Notes under the pieces: generated by a model
What the model was told of the DNA's origin: nothing
The model's database searches: none
What the model saw: the letters and a program-made list of their open reading frames with translations, nothing else
In this document: in pieces, positions 49,362 through 59,429 of the stretch
How the letters are laid out: each line of letters starts with the position of its first letter
Position numbering within the stretch: the stretch's first letter is position 1
Position numbers and translations under genes: made by a program
NCBI GenBank assembly: GCA_020633725.1
Contig: JACKDC010000002.1
Span: 434,001-498,000 of the forward strand
Source of the DNA: Candidatus Latescibacterota bacterium
GTDB lineage: Bacteria; Krumholzibacteriota; Krumholzibacteriia; JACNKJ01
Reading direction: 5' to 3'
Length of the DNA: 64,000 nt

Positions 49362-50900
49362 ATGTCGCGCTTTTACGTCACCACGCCGATCTACTACGTC
49401 AACGACGAACCGCACCTGGGCCACGCCTACACCACGGTGCTGGCGGACGTGCTCGCGCGCTACCACCGTCTCATGGGCGACGAGACGCGCTTCCTCACCG
49501 GCACGGACGAGCACGGCCAGAAGGTGCAGCAGGCTGCCGAGAAGCGCGGCATCAGCCCGCAGCAGCACACCGACGCGATGAGCCCGCGCTTCGCCGAGGT
49601 CTGGCGGCGCCTGGGCATCAGCAACGACTTCTACATCCGCACGACCATGGCCGAGCACAAGGCCGTGGTGCGGCGTGTGCTGCAGCAGCTCTGGGACGAG
49701 GGCCAGATCTACGCGGACGACTACGAGGGCTGGTACGACGTCTCCGAGGAGCGCTTCTTCACCGAGAAGGAGCTGGTGGACGGGCAAAGCCCGCTGGGCA
49801 ACCCCGTGGTGTCCATCAAGGAGAAGAACTACTTCTTCCGCATGGGGCAGTACCAGCAGGCGCTGATCGATCACATCGAGGCCAACCCGGGCTTCATCGT
49901 GCCCGAGAAGCGCGCCAACGAGGTGCTGGGCTTCCTGCGCCAGCCGCTGGGCGACCTCTGCATCAGCCGGCCGAAGTCGCGGCTCGGTTGGGGGATTGCT
50001 CTGCCCTTCGATGACGACTACGTCTGCTACGTCTGGTTCGACGCGCTGCTCAACTATTACAGCGCGCTGAGCTTCGGCTTCGCCGGCGACGAGACCGACG
50101 CCTTCTGGCCGGCCGACCTGCACCTGATCGGCAAGGACATCCTCACGACGCACGCGGTCTACTGGCCCACCATGCTGATGGGCGCGGGCCTGCCGCTGCC
50201 GAAGACGATCCTCGCCCACGGCTGGTGGCTCTTCGGCGATGCCGGCGCGAAGATGAGCAAGTCCAAGGGCAACGTGGTGAAGCCGCTGGACACGATGGAT
50301 CTCTACGGGCGGGACGTCCTGCGCTACTTCCTCATGCGCGAGATGACCCCGGGCCAGGACAGCGCCTTCAGCGAAGGGCTCATCATCGAGCGCAACAACG
50401 CCGAGCTGGCCAACGACATCGGCAACGGCCTCAACCGCGTCACCAAGCTGGTGGAGACGCAGTTCGAGGGCAAGCTGCCCACGGGCCAGGGCTACGGCGA
50501 GGCGGAGCGCGCCCTCAAGACGCTGGCGGGGGAAGTGGCCGCGCGGGTCGCCGAGGAGATCGCGCGCTATCATCCCAACGGCGCGATCGGCGCCGTGCGC
50601 CAGCTCTCGGGCGCGGTGAACCGCTACCTCGAGGAGAAGGCGCCCTGGAAGGCGGTCAAGCAGCCCGGCGGCCGCGAGGCCACCGCGGTCACGCTCTACC
50701 ACGCCGCCGAGGCGCTGCGCATCGTGGGGACGCTGCTGCACCCGGTGATGCCCGAACGCTGCGGCGAGCTGCTGCGGCGGCTGGGGGCGGCGCCCGAGCC
50801 GGCGCCCTTCGCCGAGAGCCTGGCCTGGGGCGGCCTGACGCCGGGCGCGCCAGTGTGCACCGGCGAGCCGCTCTTCCCGCGCTTCGATCCGTTGGACTAG
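49362..50900 (+). CDS. metG: Methionyl-tRNA synthetase
   Basis: 512 residues from ATG 49362 (GGAGGGGG upstream). The class I HIGH motif is HLGH in YVNDEPHLGHAYTTV, and KMSKS is intact as KMSKSKGN. The connective region (YEGWYDVSEERFFTEKELV) has no zinc-binding Cys, and no C-terminal tRNA-binding domain is attached. It is a short, zinc-free form, about 512 residues like several thermophilic and Bacteroidetes-type enzymes. Confidence 0.95.
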   Translation: MSRFYVTTPIYYVNDEPHLGHAYTTVLADVLARYHRLMGDETRFLTGTDEHGQKVQQAAEKRGISPQQHTDAMSPRFAEVWRRLGISNDFYIRTTMAEHKAVVRRVLQQLWDEGQIYADDYEGWYDVSEERFFTEKELVDGQSPLGNPVVSIKEKNYFFRMGQYQQALIDHIEANPGFIVPEKRANEVLGFLRQPLGDLCISRPKSRLGWGIALPFDDDYVCYVWFDALLNYYSALSFGFAGDETDAFWPADLHLIGKDILTTHAVYWPTMLMGAGLPLPKTILAHGWWLFGDAGAKMSKSKGNVVKPLDTMDLYGRDVLRYFLMREMTPGQDSAFSEGLIIERNNAELANDIGNGLNRVTKLVETQFEGKLPTGQGYGEAERALKTLAGEVAARVAEEIARYHPNGAIGAVRQLSGAVNRYLEEKAPWKAVKQPGGREATAVTLYHAAEALRIVGTLLHPVMPERCGELLRRLGAAPEPAPFAESLAWGGLTPGAPVCTGEPLFPRFDPLD

Positions 50901-51010
50901 CGGAAGCGCCGACTCCACATCGGTAATCCTCTCAGGAGATCCGTCCCACTGCGATGGACGCTGGGCCGGCGTGCCCATGCGATCGTCACCGCATCTCCTG
51001 GAGGTACCCA

Positions 51011-52591
51011 ATGCGTTCCCTGAAGCGTCTTCCGCTGCTGGGTGTCGGACTCGCCGCCCTGCTCGCCCTCGCACTTCTCTCGGCCCCACCGGGGGCCACG
51101 CGGGCCCAGGCCCAGTACCAGTGGCCTCAGTCCGGGCACGTCTACAATCAGAACGGCTACCCCGTGAACGACTTCCACCTGATCATGGTGGGTTCGCAGC
51201 AGGGGGTCCTGCACACCTACACGGAGACCGACGGCTCCTACGTGTTCTACGCCAATGCCTGGGAAGTCTTCACCATCGAGCCCTTCGACGGCTCCGTCGA
51301 CGCCACTCCGCCCTCGCATTCGGGGCAGGCGACAGCCCCTCACAGCAACTACGACTTCTCCATCGTGACCATTGGGCACGTCAGCGGCTCCATCGTGAAC
51401 GCGCCCGGCGGCAACCTGGAGCTCGGTGGCATCCGGATCACCGTGGGCGGCAGCTATGCCGCGACGACGGACGCGACGGGGCACTTCGGCTTCTCGACTT
51501 TCGACGGCCACATCCTCCCCCCGCTTCCCCCCATGCAGGGGACGGCCACTCCGCAGCACTCGTTCTACAGTTTCAGCCCCGCGGGTCTCGCCTATGACAG
51601 CCGGCCCGGCGACGTCCAGCTGGCGCCCATCACCGTGACCCTCGCGAACATCGCCGCCGCGGGCGTGGCGGAGTACAGCTGGGACAACCCCGGCGGCGAG
51701 GGCTGGTCCTACTTCCCGCTGGATCCCTACAATCGCGCCACCAACAACCCGAACGTCGTGGTTGAGGTGGACTTCGACGACGCGCTCATGTCCACGCCCG
51801 TTCCGGCCGATCACGTGCGGCTTCTCGACACCAGCGGGGGCATGCTGCAGGGCGCCTTGTACCCCGTGGAGGAGCTGAACAGCGCCAACGGCTGGACGGC
51901 GCGCTTCGAGACGCCGATCGGGAACTGTGGGCGTGGCGAGCTGGGCGTCTATGTCGGCATCGACACGCAGACGCGAGGCCGCGTCTGGCAGTCGCTGTCC
52001 GAGACGCTGGAGACCGGCACGAGCCACCTGGATCTCAACGACGACGGCGTCATGAACCTGGCCGATATCGTCCTCTTCAGCGGGACCTATGGCCGGAGCG
52101 AGGGCGACCCGCTGTTCCTGCCCTGCGCGGACTACGCCCCGGACGGCGTGATCGACCTCAGCGACATCACCGTGTTCACCACCTACTACAACATGGCGCC
52201 GCCGCGGACTCCGGTGGACCAGCCGACGCTGGAGGCCATCTCCGGCCTGTTCACGATCGACCCGATCTCGGGCAAGCTCTCGATGGCGGGGGACGAGCCC
52301 GTGGACGCGCCGATGGCCGTCGGCCTCAGCGCGCAGCCCAATCCCTTCAACCCGAAGACGACGCTCAGCTTCGCGCTCAACGCGGACAGCCGCGCGTCCC
52401 TGACCATCTACGACATCAGCGGCCGCACGGTCCGCCATCTGCTGGACGGCGCTTCTCTCGCGGCCGGCCCGCACAGCGTGGAGTGGCAGGGCCGCGACGA
52501 CGCCGGCAGCCCCGTGGCCACGGGCGTCTACTTCGCGCGGCTGGACACCGCCGAGGGGCGAGTGGTCCAGAAGCTCACGATTCTGAAGTAA
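51011..52591 (+). CDS. Secreted dockerin-like and type IX/FlgD-like sorting-domain protein
   Basis: 526 residues from ATG 51011, which has a near-perfect GGAGGT. The signal peptide is LLGVGLAALLALALLSAPPGATRA. The first 300 residues contain two carboxypeptidase-regulatory-like beta sandwiches. A dockerin type I pair follows: LDLNDDGVMNLADIVLFSGTY and YAPDGVIDLSDITVFTTYY, with Ca-binding Asp/Asn. The C-terminus is the sorting domain: QPNPFNPKTTLSFAL, IYDISGRTVRHLLDG, WQGRDDAGSPVATGVYF, terminal LTILK. The dockerin suggests a calcium-bound protein-protein contact. Confidence 0.87.
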   Translation: MRSLKRLPLLGVGLAALLALALLSAPPGATRAQAQYQWPQSGHVYNQNGYPVNDFHLIMVGSQQGVLHTYTETDGSYVFYANAWEVFTIEPFDGSVDATPPSHSGQATAPHSNYDFSIVTIGHVSGSIVNAPGGNLELGGIRITVGGSYAATTDATGHFGFSTFDGHILPPLPPMQGTATPQHSFYSFSPAGLAYDSRPGDVQLAPITVTLANIAAAGVAEYSWDNPGGEGWSYFPLDPYNRATNNPNVVVEVDFDDALMSTPVPADHVRLLDTSGGMLQGALYPVEELNSANGWTARFETPIGNCGRGELGVYVGIDTQTRGRVWQSLSETLETGTSHLDLNDDGVMNLADIVLFSGTYGRSEGDPLFLPCADYAPDGVIDLSDITVFTTYYNMAPPRTPVDQPTLEAISGLFTIDPISGKLSMAGDEPVDAPMAVGLSAQPNPFNPKTTLSFALNADSRASLTIYDISGRTVRHLLDGASLAAGPHSVEWQGRDDAGSPVATGVYFARLDTAEGRVVQKLTILK

Positions 52592-52613
52592 GCCAGCGGG
52601 GAACACTCTGCTC

Positions 52614-52647
52614 GCGCCCCCGGCCATCATGGCGCGGGGGCGCTTTT
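52614..52647 (+). terminator. Rho-independent terminator after the dockerin/sorting-domain gene
   Basis: A 9-bp stem GCGCCCCCG/CGGGGGCGC (52614-52622 with 52635-52643) is followed by TTTT. Confidence 0.85.
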
Positions 52648-52749
52648 CATGCAGAAATGTCGTGGCCACAGATCCACCATACTGTATCATTTCAGAGTTG
52701 ATGATGTAATCGTGGCGCGGCCTGACCGCGCCCAACCGTGGAGCGCGAC

Positions 52750-54468
52750 ATGACCCTCTGGCAACGCCTGGCGACCCTGTCCCTTCCCGTCACCCTGGCC
52801 CTGCTCAGCATCGGGGGCAGTTGCGGCAACGACCCCAGCGGCTCGGACGGTTCCGTCTGCGAGGGGCCCGTCTACATGCCGGACACCCGGACCTCCACCT
52901 TGCTGGTGGATGAGCCCGACGACGTGGACATCGCGCCGAGCTTCACGGAGGCCGACCACGAGCCGGCCGAGGTCAGCCTCATCAGCGGTACGCTTCCGCC
53001 CGGGATGGGCGTGGACGACGTCAACCAGCAGATCAGCGGGACGCCGACGGTCACCGGCAGCTACCCGCTCGTGGTGCAGGCCCTGGTGAACTGCCCGAGC
53101 GGCGATACCTACTCCGCGCAGCTGGACCTCACGATCGAGGTGGTTGACGCCTGCCCGCAGCTCTTCGCCGCGCCCACGGCCAGCTTGGCCTTCAACCTGA
53201 ACGAGGACGACTGCAAGGGACCGCTGATCGCGGGCGGCCTGGGCGAGCTCACCTGCACGATGACCGGCGATCTTCCGGACGGCCTCGCCTTCGATCCGGT
53301 GGGCTGCGAGTTCTGCGGCGCGCCCACGGAGACGGGGCAGTGGAGCGTGGACGTCCACGTGGAGGACGAGTGCCCGCAGACCCAGGCCGTGGACATCGCC
53401 TGCGACATCGTGGTCACCGAGCCCGGCAGCGGGCCGCCGCTCGGCGTCTACACCTGCGCGCAGACCGGCGAGGAGGGAATCTGGATGGAGCCCACGGTGA
53501 GCTTCGGCAGCCTGCAGGCGCCCTACCTGCTCTGCGCCGGCGACAACCAGTGGGGCGCCTTCAGCCTGCGGGACCCCTTCTTCGCCACGCTGGAGAGCCG
53601 GTGGATGTACCCGGTCCAGGCGAACGGCGTCTGTCCCGTGGCGGGCGGCCCGGACGGCAGCGGCGACTACGCCGACAAGGCCATCTTCGCCTACGGTCCC
53701 AACGGCGGACTGTTCACGCGCTGGGACTCGGGCAGCGGCGACTTTGGCTTCAGCCTCGCAATCAACGGCGCGGAGATCACCGACGCCTGTCCCTATGGCG
53801 GCGTCGCCGAGAGCGGCGGCCTCTGCTACGCCCGCGGCGGCACGCAGCTCGCCTTCATCGAGTACGACGCGTCGTCCGGGCAGTTCGGCTACGCGGCGCC
53901 GCCGATCCCCGCCAGCAGCCTGCCCGGCGGGGACGTCATCCGCAGCGGCTGCGTGAGCAGCATCACGGGCTCGGCGCTCCTCATCTGCGACGGCTCCCCC
54001 GGCACCCTCTTCCTGCACGACCGCGCGAACGTGAACGCCGACGCCGTTGTGGTGGGGCAGGTGGGCGACCAGCCGCTGCGCGTGCGCGAGGCCGGCGGCA
54101 TCGTCTGCGTGGGCAACTACCTGGACGGGACGCTGGACGTCGGCACCTGGGTCCAGAGCCGCACGGCCGATCGCAGCGACGTGGTCACGCTGACCGACCA
54201 GGCCAGCGTCGGCGCCGGCCCCTTCGGCATCGACATGCTCGAGCTGGGCGATGGCAGCGTGGCCATCGCCTGCGGCGGCTACGAGGACAACAGCTACTCC
54301 GTCACCGTGGTCAGCGCCGCGGGCGCCGTGCTGAGCAGCACGACGACCGCGCTGCCGGCGGGGGTGGAAGGCCCCGGCCACGTGGCCTGGCTGCGCGACG
54401 GCAGCGGCCACCTGCTGGTCGCCGGCAACCTCACCAGCAACATCGCGGTGGTGGACGGAGGGCTGTAG
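52750..54468 (+). CDS. Hypothetical Cys-rich secreted (lipo)protein with putative Ig-like repeats
   Basis: 572 residues. The start is ATG 52750; GTG 52738 in the same frame would add four residues. A signal peptide (LATLSLPVTLALLSIGGSCGND) has a Cys in a lipobox-like GGSC. Two putative Ig/cadherin-like modules follow (for example SGTLPPGMGVDDVNQQISGTP and TGDLPDGLAFDPVGCEFCGAP, here shown only in part), each with paired Cys. The C-terminal 330 residues look like a beta-propeller or lectin-like region. It has no sorting domain; the cell-surface role is inferred. Confidence 0.68.
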   Translation: MTLWQRLATLSLPVTLALLSIGGSCGNDPSGSDGSVCEGPVYMPDTRTSTLLVDEPDDVDIAPSFTEADHEPAEVSLISGTLPPGMGVDDVNQQISGTPTVTGSYPLVVQALVNCPSGDTYSAQLDLTIEVVDACPQLFAAPTASLAFNLNEDDCKGPLIAGGLGELTCTMTGDLPDGLAFDPVGCEFCGAPTETGQWSVDVHVEDECPQTQAVDIACDIVVTEPGSGPPLGVYTCAQTGEEGIWMEPTVSFGSLQAPYLLCAGDNQWGAFSLRDPFFATLESRWMYPVQANGVCPVAGGPDGSGDYADKAIFAYGPNGGLFTRWDSGSGDFGFSLAINGAEITDACPYGGVAESGGLCYARGGTQLAFIEYDASSGQFGYAAPPIPASSLPGGDVIRSGCVSSITGSALLICDGSPGTLFLHDRANVNADAVVVGQVGDQPLRVREAGGIVCVGNYLDGTLDVGTWVQSRTADRSDVVTLTDQASVGAGPFGIDMLELGDGSVAIACGGYEDNSYSVTVVSAAGAVLSSTTTALPAGVEGPGHVAWLRDGSGHLLVAGNLTSNIAVVDGGL

Positions 54469-54486
54469 GCGGGGCCGAAACGACAA

Positions 54487-54513
54487 GCGCCCCCTTCCGG
54501 AGGAAGGGGGCGC
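54487..54513. terminator. Bidirectional hairpin between convergent genes
   Basis: A 12-bp perfect stem GCGCCCCCTTCC/GGAAGGGGGCGC with a three-base loop lies between the stop codons of two convergent genes. There is no T run on either side. Confidence 0.6.
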
Positions 54514-54533
54514 GTCTGCGAATCGCGGAGCCG

Positions 54534-56177
54534 CTACTTCTTTCCCTGCCCCGCCGCGGCACGCTTGTACGTGTCGTAGATCGTCGCGTCCCAGCCGTTC
54601 CAGGGGCCGTCCTCGTCGTAGGAGGAAACCACCGCCCGGTTGACCGAGGTGACGCTGACCGTGCCCTGCGACCCCACCGTGAAGTCGAACACGTGCCAGT
54701 AGTCCTGGTACTCGGTCTGCGTGTTGTCATCGTAGTAGTAGCCGCCGTCGTGGAAGCTGCCCGACGCGGTCGAGGCGTCCCAGGTGCGATAGTAGTTGCC
54801 GACCTCGAGCGTCACGCGCGCAGGCGAACCGCTGACCGTGCCGTCGCCCGAGTAGTGATGCACGAAGTAGGAGTACTTGCCCGCGTAGAGCTTCGTCCCC
54901 CCGACGATCTCCGGCCCGAAGCTCGTGGTGTCGTCCGTGTCGAGAATCGTGTACGGGTCGGTCACCAGCGTGCCCATGTTGTGGTACGAGATGTGGAAGT
55001 AGTCGTAGCCCGCGTCCCAGGTCATGGGAATGAGCAGGTGCGAGTCCAGATCCTCGGGATTCTCGCCCCAGACCAGCGTGATGGAGAAGGCCGGCACGCT
55101 GAGCACCAGGGGCTCGGGGAGCGCCTGCGTGTCGTCGGTGCCGATGTCGGCCTGCGCGGGCGCGCTGGAGTAGGTGCCCCGCATCGCCACGAAGGACGCC
55201 GAGCAGTCCTTGATCGCGCGGACGCTGAAGTTGCCGCCGGCGTCGGTGTAGACGTCGTCGGCGAAGGTGCAGCCCAGACCCTGGGAGATGACGCGCGCGT
55301 CCGGCACGGGGTGGCCGTCCATGTCCTGCACCTGGCCCGTCACCTGGCAGATCTCGGTGACCGGCAAGTCCCAGTTCCAGATGCTGAGGTGGCTCACCTC
55401 GGCGACGTAGGCGGAGCCATTCCAGACGGCCTCGCCCTCCTCGACCCAGACGCCTCGCGCCTCGTCGAACCACCACATGGGAATCGTGCTGGACCCGGTG
55501 TTCGGCAGGGCCAGCGAAAGCGCGGCCGTCACGCCGTCGGCGAGCTGCAGGGGCGCGCCGCGGCTGTCGTCCGTGAGCTCGACGCCCATGAACCCGAAGG
55601 AGACGATGGGCACCGTGCCGCCGCCGGTGGCCTCGCCCTCGAAGTCGCCGGGGAAGACGTCGTAGAAGTCCGAGCTGCTGGGCAGCGCCGCCGACAGGTC
55701 GACGTTGACGTCGCCGGTATAGGCGCCACCCGCGGCGGTGGCGAAGGCGTTCGCCGGGAAGCTGGCGGTGGCGAGGCCGCCGAGCGTCGACGCGCTGCCG
55801 CCGGTCGCCGCATCGAGCACCACCGTGTCCGCGGTCAGCAGCGCCACGTCGGGAAGGTGCGTCGTCTCGTTCGCCAGGATGGCGACCGTGCGGAAGGTCG
55901 GCAGGTAGCCCGCGAGCGCGAAGCCGATGACGGCGTTGTCCGCAACGGCGAGATCGGTGACGGCGAACCAGCCGTCCTCGTTGGTGGTCACGGTCTTGCC
56001 GCCAATCGCGACGACGACACCCTCGAGCGGAAAGCCGCTCGTGGCCACGATTCCGCTCACCGTACCGCGGTTGGCGGGTGTCGTGCCTGGCCCCGAGGAG
56101 CTGTCGTCGCTCGAGCAGGCGGGCAGTCCAAGCAAGGCCGTCAACAGCGCGAGAACCAGAACCCATCGCATACCCAT
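54534..56177 (-). CDS. Lipoprotein with carboxypeptidase-regulatory-like domains
   Basis: 547 residues from the ATG at 56177 (AGGGGG upstream). The lipobox is LPAC in VLVLALLTALLGLPACSS. Two carboxypeptidase-regulatory-like domains are seen: SGIVATSGFPLEGVVVAIGGK and GQVQDMDGHPVPDARVI. In between is a domain with MWWFDEARGVWVEEGEAVW, common in surface lipoproteins. The C-terminal 190 residues resemble a beta-sandwich with DLDSHLLIP and WDAGYDYFHISYHN. No sorting domain or KSLY end. A surface or periplasmic scaffold role is inference. Confidence 0.8.
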   Translation of the reverse strand: MGMRWVLVLALLTALLGLPACSSDDSSSGPGTTPANRGTVSGIVATSGFPLEGVVVAIGGKTVTTNEDGWFAVTDLAVADNAVIGFALAGYLPTFRTVAILANETTHLPDVALLTADTVVLDAATGGSASTLGGLATASFPANAFATAAGGAYTGDVNVDLSAALPSSSDFYDVFPGDFEGEATGGGTVPIVSFGFMGVELTDDSRGAPLQLADGVTAALSLALPNTGSSTIPMWWFDEARGVWVEEGEAVWNGSAYVAEVSHLSIWNWDLPVTEICQVTGQVQDMDGHPVPDARVISQGLGCTFADDVYTDAGGNFSVRAIKDCSASFVAMRGTYSSAPAQADIGTDDTQALPEPLVLSVPAFSITLVWGENPEDLDSHLLIPMTWDAGYDYFHISYHNMGTLVTDPYTILDTDDTTSFGPEIVGGTKLYAGKYSYFVHHYSGDGTVSGSPARVTLEVGNYYRTWDASTASGSFHDGGYYYDDNTQTEYQDYWHVFDFTVGSQGTVSVTSVNRAVVSSYDEDGPWNGWDATIYDTYKRAAAGQGKK

Positions 56178-56439
56178 ATGTTTCCCCCTTGGCCGCGGAA
56201 GCGCGGCGCTGCCGTGGAAGCGATCCGTGGACCCATGACACCAGCGGGTGCGCCCTATCTGGATGGCGGCATCCTGAACCTCGCCCTCGCGGCGGTCAAG
56301 CGCTAGCGTGGGCGGCCGGCCTTTCCACCTTGCTTTGCTGCCTCGGGGCGCTAGAATCATGGACGTCACCCCCGCGCCGGGCCCCTCCCGCCCGCCCGTG
56401 CGCGCCAACTCAGCGCAGCGCCCGTCCGCAGGAGTGCCC

Positions 56440-59319
56440 GTGGCCACCGCCGCCCGTCGCCGCCGTGTCGCCGATTCCCCCCGTTTCATCGAGATCCGCG
56501 GCGCCCGCATCCACAACCTCAAGGGCGTGGACGTGAGCATCCCCCGCAACACAGTGACCGTCTTCACGGGCGTCTCGGGCTCCGGCAAGAGCAGCCTCGC
56601 CTTCGACACGCTCTACGCCGAGGGGCAGCGGCGCTACATCGAGTCGCTGTCCAGCTACGCGCGGCAGTTCCTGGGGCAGATGGAGAAGCCCGACGTCGAT
56701 TCCATCACCGGCCTCTCGCCGGCGATCTCCATCGACCAGAAGACCGCGAGCGTGAACCCGCGCTCCACCGTGGGGACGGTGACGGAAATCCACGACTACC
56801 TGCGCGTCCTGTTCGCGCGCCTGGGCACGCCGCACTGTCCGAGCTGCGGCCGCGAGATCGGCTCGCAGACGGTGGACCAGATGGTGGACCGCCTCTTCCA
56901 CCTGCCGCAGGAGACGCGCTTCAGCGTCCTCGCGCCGCTGGCGCGGGGGCAGAAGGGCGAGTTCGCGGACCTGTTCCCCAAGCTCGAGAAGCAGGGCTTC
57001 GCGCGCGTGCGCGTGGACGGCGAGACCTACCGCCTCGAGGAACCGCCGACGCTCGCCAAGAACCGCCGTCACACGATCGAAGTGGTGGTGGACCGGCTGG
57101 TCCTCGCCGACGGCATCGGCGCCCGCCTCCACGAAGCGCTCGAGACGGCGCTGTCCCTGGGCGAGGGGTCGGTGCGCGTGCTCACCGAGGAGGGCGAGGA
57201 GATCCTCCTCGGCTCGGCGCACGCCTGCCAGGCCTGCGGGCTGAGCTTCGAGCCGGTGGAGCCGCGGAGCTTCTCCTTCAACAGCCACTACGGCGCCTGC
57301 CCGGACTGCCAGGGCCTGGGGGTGATCCGCGAGCCCGTGCCCGAGCTGCTGGTGCCGGACGACACTCTGAGCATTCGCGCCGGGGCCATCCGCGAGGTCG
57401 CGAGCTGGATCGAGGGCAAGGGGCACTGGAGCGAGCTGCTGCAGCGGATCTTCCGCGAGTACGGCATCGACATCGACCGGCCCTTCCGCCGGCTGACGGC
57501 CAAGCAGAAGCGGATCATCTTCCACGGCGATCCGAAGGCGGCGGGACTGCCCAAGCAGGATCACTTCCTCGTGCCGGTGGACGCGCCCAACGCCAACTGG
57601 GGCGCGCGGCGCTGGCTGCTCGGCGGCCTGGTGCCCAACATCCTGCGCCGCTACCGGGCGACGAAGTCCGAGTCCGCGCGGCAGTACTACGAGAGCTACA
57701 TGGCCGAGGGCCCGTGCCACAGCTGCCACGGGCATCGGCTGCGCCCCGAGAGCCTCGCCGTGACCTTCCGCGAGCAGGGCATCCACACGCTGAGCGCCAT
57801 GCCCATCGGCGAGCTGGACCTGTTCTTCCGCGGCCTCAAGCTCGCCGCCGCCGAGCGCGAGGTGGCGGGAGAACTGGTGCTCGAGATCAGCGAGCGGCTG
57901 GGCTTTCTCGTCAAGGTGGGGCTGGACTACCTGAATCTGGGACGCCCCGCGCCCACGCTGAGCGGCGGCGAAAGCCAGCGCATCCGCCTGGCCAGCCAGA
58001 TCGGCCGCGGTCTCACCGGCGTGCTCTACATCCTCGACGAACCCAGCATCGGCCTGCACCCGCGCGACAACCGCAACCTGCTGGACACGCTCTTCCGCCT
58101 GCGCGACCTGGGCAACACCGTGGTTGTGGTGGAGCACGACGAGGAGACCATCCGTCTGGCGGACCACGTGGTGGACTTCGGTCCGGGCGCCGGTCACCTG
58201 GGCGGCGAGATCGTCGCCGCGGGCTCACCGACGCAGGTGGAGCGCGCGCGGCGCTCGGTCACCGGGGCCTTCCTGTCCGGGCGGCGGCGCATCGTCGTGC
58301 CGCCCACGCGCCGCGAGCCGGGGAGCGAGTGGCTGCGGCTGAAGGGTGTCGAGCACAACAACCTGCGTGGACTGGACGTGGACATCCCCCTGGGCGTGTT
58401 CACCGCCGTCACCGGGGTGTCGGGGTCGGGCAAGAGCAGCCTCGTGGCCGAAACGCTCTACCCGCGCCTCGCGCGACACTTCCACGGCGCGCAGGGGCTG
58501 GGCGGGCGCATCAAGACGCTGGGCGGACTCCAGCACCTGGACAAGGTGATCGAGATCGACCAGAAGCCCATCGGGCGCACGCCGCGCAGCAACCCGGCGA
58601 CCTACGTGAGCGTCTTCGATCTCATCCGCGCACTCTTCGCCGAGTTGCCCGAAGCGCGCGCGCGCGGCTACAGGCCCGGGCGCTTCAGCTTCAACGTGAA
58701 GGGCGGGCGTTGCGAGGCCTGCGAGGGTCACGGGCTGAAGCGCATCGAGATGCACTTTCTGCCCGACGTGTGGGTGACCTGCTCCGTTTGCCAGGGGCGC
58801 CGCTTCGATCGCGAGACGCTCGAGGTCACCTACAAGGGGCAGAACATCCACGACATCCTGGAGCTCGACGTGGCGCAGGCCCTGGAGCTGTTCGGCGCGC
58901 AGCCGCGCATCCGTCGGCTGCTGCAGTCCCTCAGCGACGTGGGCCTCGACTACGTCAAGCTGGGACAGAACGCCACCACGCTTTCGGGCGGCGAGGCGCA
59001 GCGCGTGAAGCTCGCCAAGGAACTGGGGCGCGTGGCCACAGGGCGCACGCTTTACATCCTCGACGAGCCGACCACGGGTCTGCACTTCGCGGACGTCGAC
59101 AAGCTGCTCGAGGTGCTGCAGCGCCTCGTGGACGCCGGCAACAGCGTGCTCGTGGTCGAGCACAACCTCGACGTGGTGAAGTGCGCCGACTGGGTGATCG
59201 ACCTCGGCCCCGAGGGCGGCGCCGGCGGCGGGCAGCTGGTGGCGGCGGGCACCCCCGAACGGGTGGCCAAGACGCGCGAGTCGCGCACGGGGCGCTTTCT
59301 CCGGGACCTGCTGCGCTAG
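56440..59319 (+). CDS. uvrA: UvrABC excinuclease subunit A
   Basis: 959 residues from GTG 56440, which has CAGGAG five bases upstream; a longer start at ATG 56359 would add 27 residues without family match. The two ABC modules are intact: P-loops GVSGSGKSSL at both ends, and signature blocks LSGGESQRIRLASQIG and LSGGEAQRVKLAKELG. The two zinc modules have CPSC...CQAC...CPDC-type pairs and CEAC...CSVC. It recognises bulky DNA lesions and loads UvrB. The protein is the normal length. Confidence 0.96.
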   Translation: MATAARRRRVADSPRFIEIRGARIHNLKGVDVSIPRNTVTVFTGVSGSGKSSLAFDTLYAEGQRRYIESLSSYARQFLGQMEKPDVDSITGLSPAISIDQKTASVNPRSTVGTVTEIHDYLRVLFARLGTPHCPSCGREIGSQTVDQMVDRLFHLPQETRFSVLAPLARGQKGEFADLFPKLEKQGFARVRVDGETYRLEEPPTLAKNRRHTIEVVVDRLVLADGIGARLHEALETALSLGEGSVRVLTEEGEEILLGSAHACQACGLSFEPVEPRSFSFNSHYGACPDCQGLGVIREPVPELLVPDDTLSIRAGAIREVASWIEGKGHWSELLQRIFREYGIDIDRPFRRLTAKQKRIIFHGDPKAAGLPKQDHFLVPVDAPNANWGARRWLLGGLVPNILRRYRATKSESARQYYESYMAEGPCHSCHGHRLRPESLAVTFREQGIHTLSAMPIGELDLFFRGLKLAAAEREVAGELVLEISERLGFLVKVGLDYLNLGRPAPTLSGGESQRIRLASQIGRGLTGVLYILDEPSIGLHPRDNRNLLDTLFRLRDLGNTVVVVEHDEETIRLADHVVDFGPGAGHLGGEIVAAGSPTQVERARRSVTGAFLSGRRRIVVPPTRREPGSEWLRLKGVEHNNLRGLDVDIPLGVFTAVTGVSGSGKSSLVAETLYPRLARHFHGAQGLGGRIKTLGGLQHLDKVIEIDQKPIGRTPRSNPATYVSVFDLIRALFAELPEARARGYRPGRFSFNVKGGRCEACEGHGLKRIEMHFLPDVWVTCSVCQGRRFDRETLEVTYKGQNIHDILELDVAQALELFGAQPRIRRLLQSLSDVGLDYVKLGQNATTLSGGEAQRVKLAKELGRVATGRTLYILDEPTTGLHFADVDKLLEVLQRLVDAGNSVLVVEHNLDVVKCADWVIDLGPEGGAGGGQLVAAGTPERVAKTRESRTGRFLRDLLR

Positions 59320-59429
59320 GCGAGCATTCCCCGCGTACATGCTAAGTTACTGATGAACAGCCGGTTGCTGTTGAAGGACAATCGGGCCTGATATACGCTG
59401 ACGGGTCACGCCCCACCGAGGAGGTTGCG

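Noticed and set aside
56359..56439. Longer UvrA start at ATG 56359
   Set aside because: The extra 27 residues are Pro/Ala-rich and not part of UvrA, and the GTG at 56440 has the better ribosome binding site.
59356..59372. AACAGC-CGGTT-GCTGTT inverted repeat as a LexA (SOS) box near uvrA
   Set aside because: It lies downstream of uvrA and matches neither the CTGT-N8-ACAG nor the GAAC-N4-GTTC consensus.
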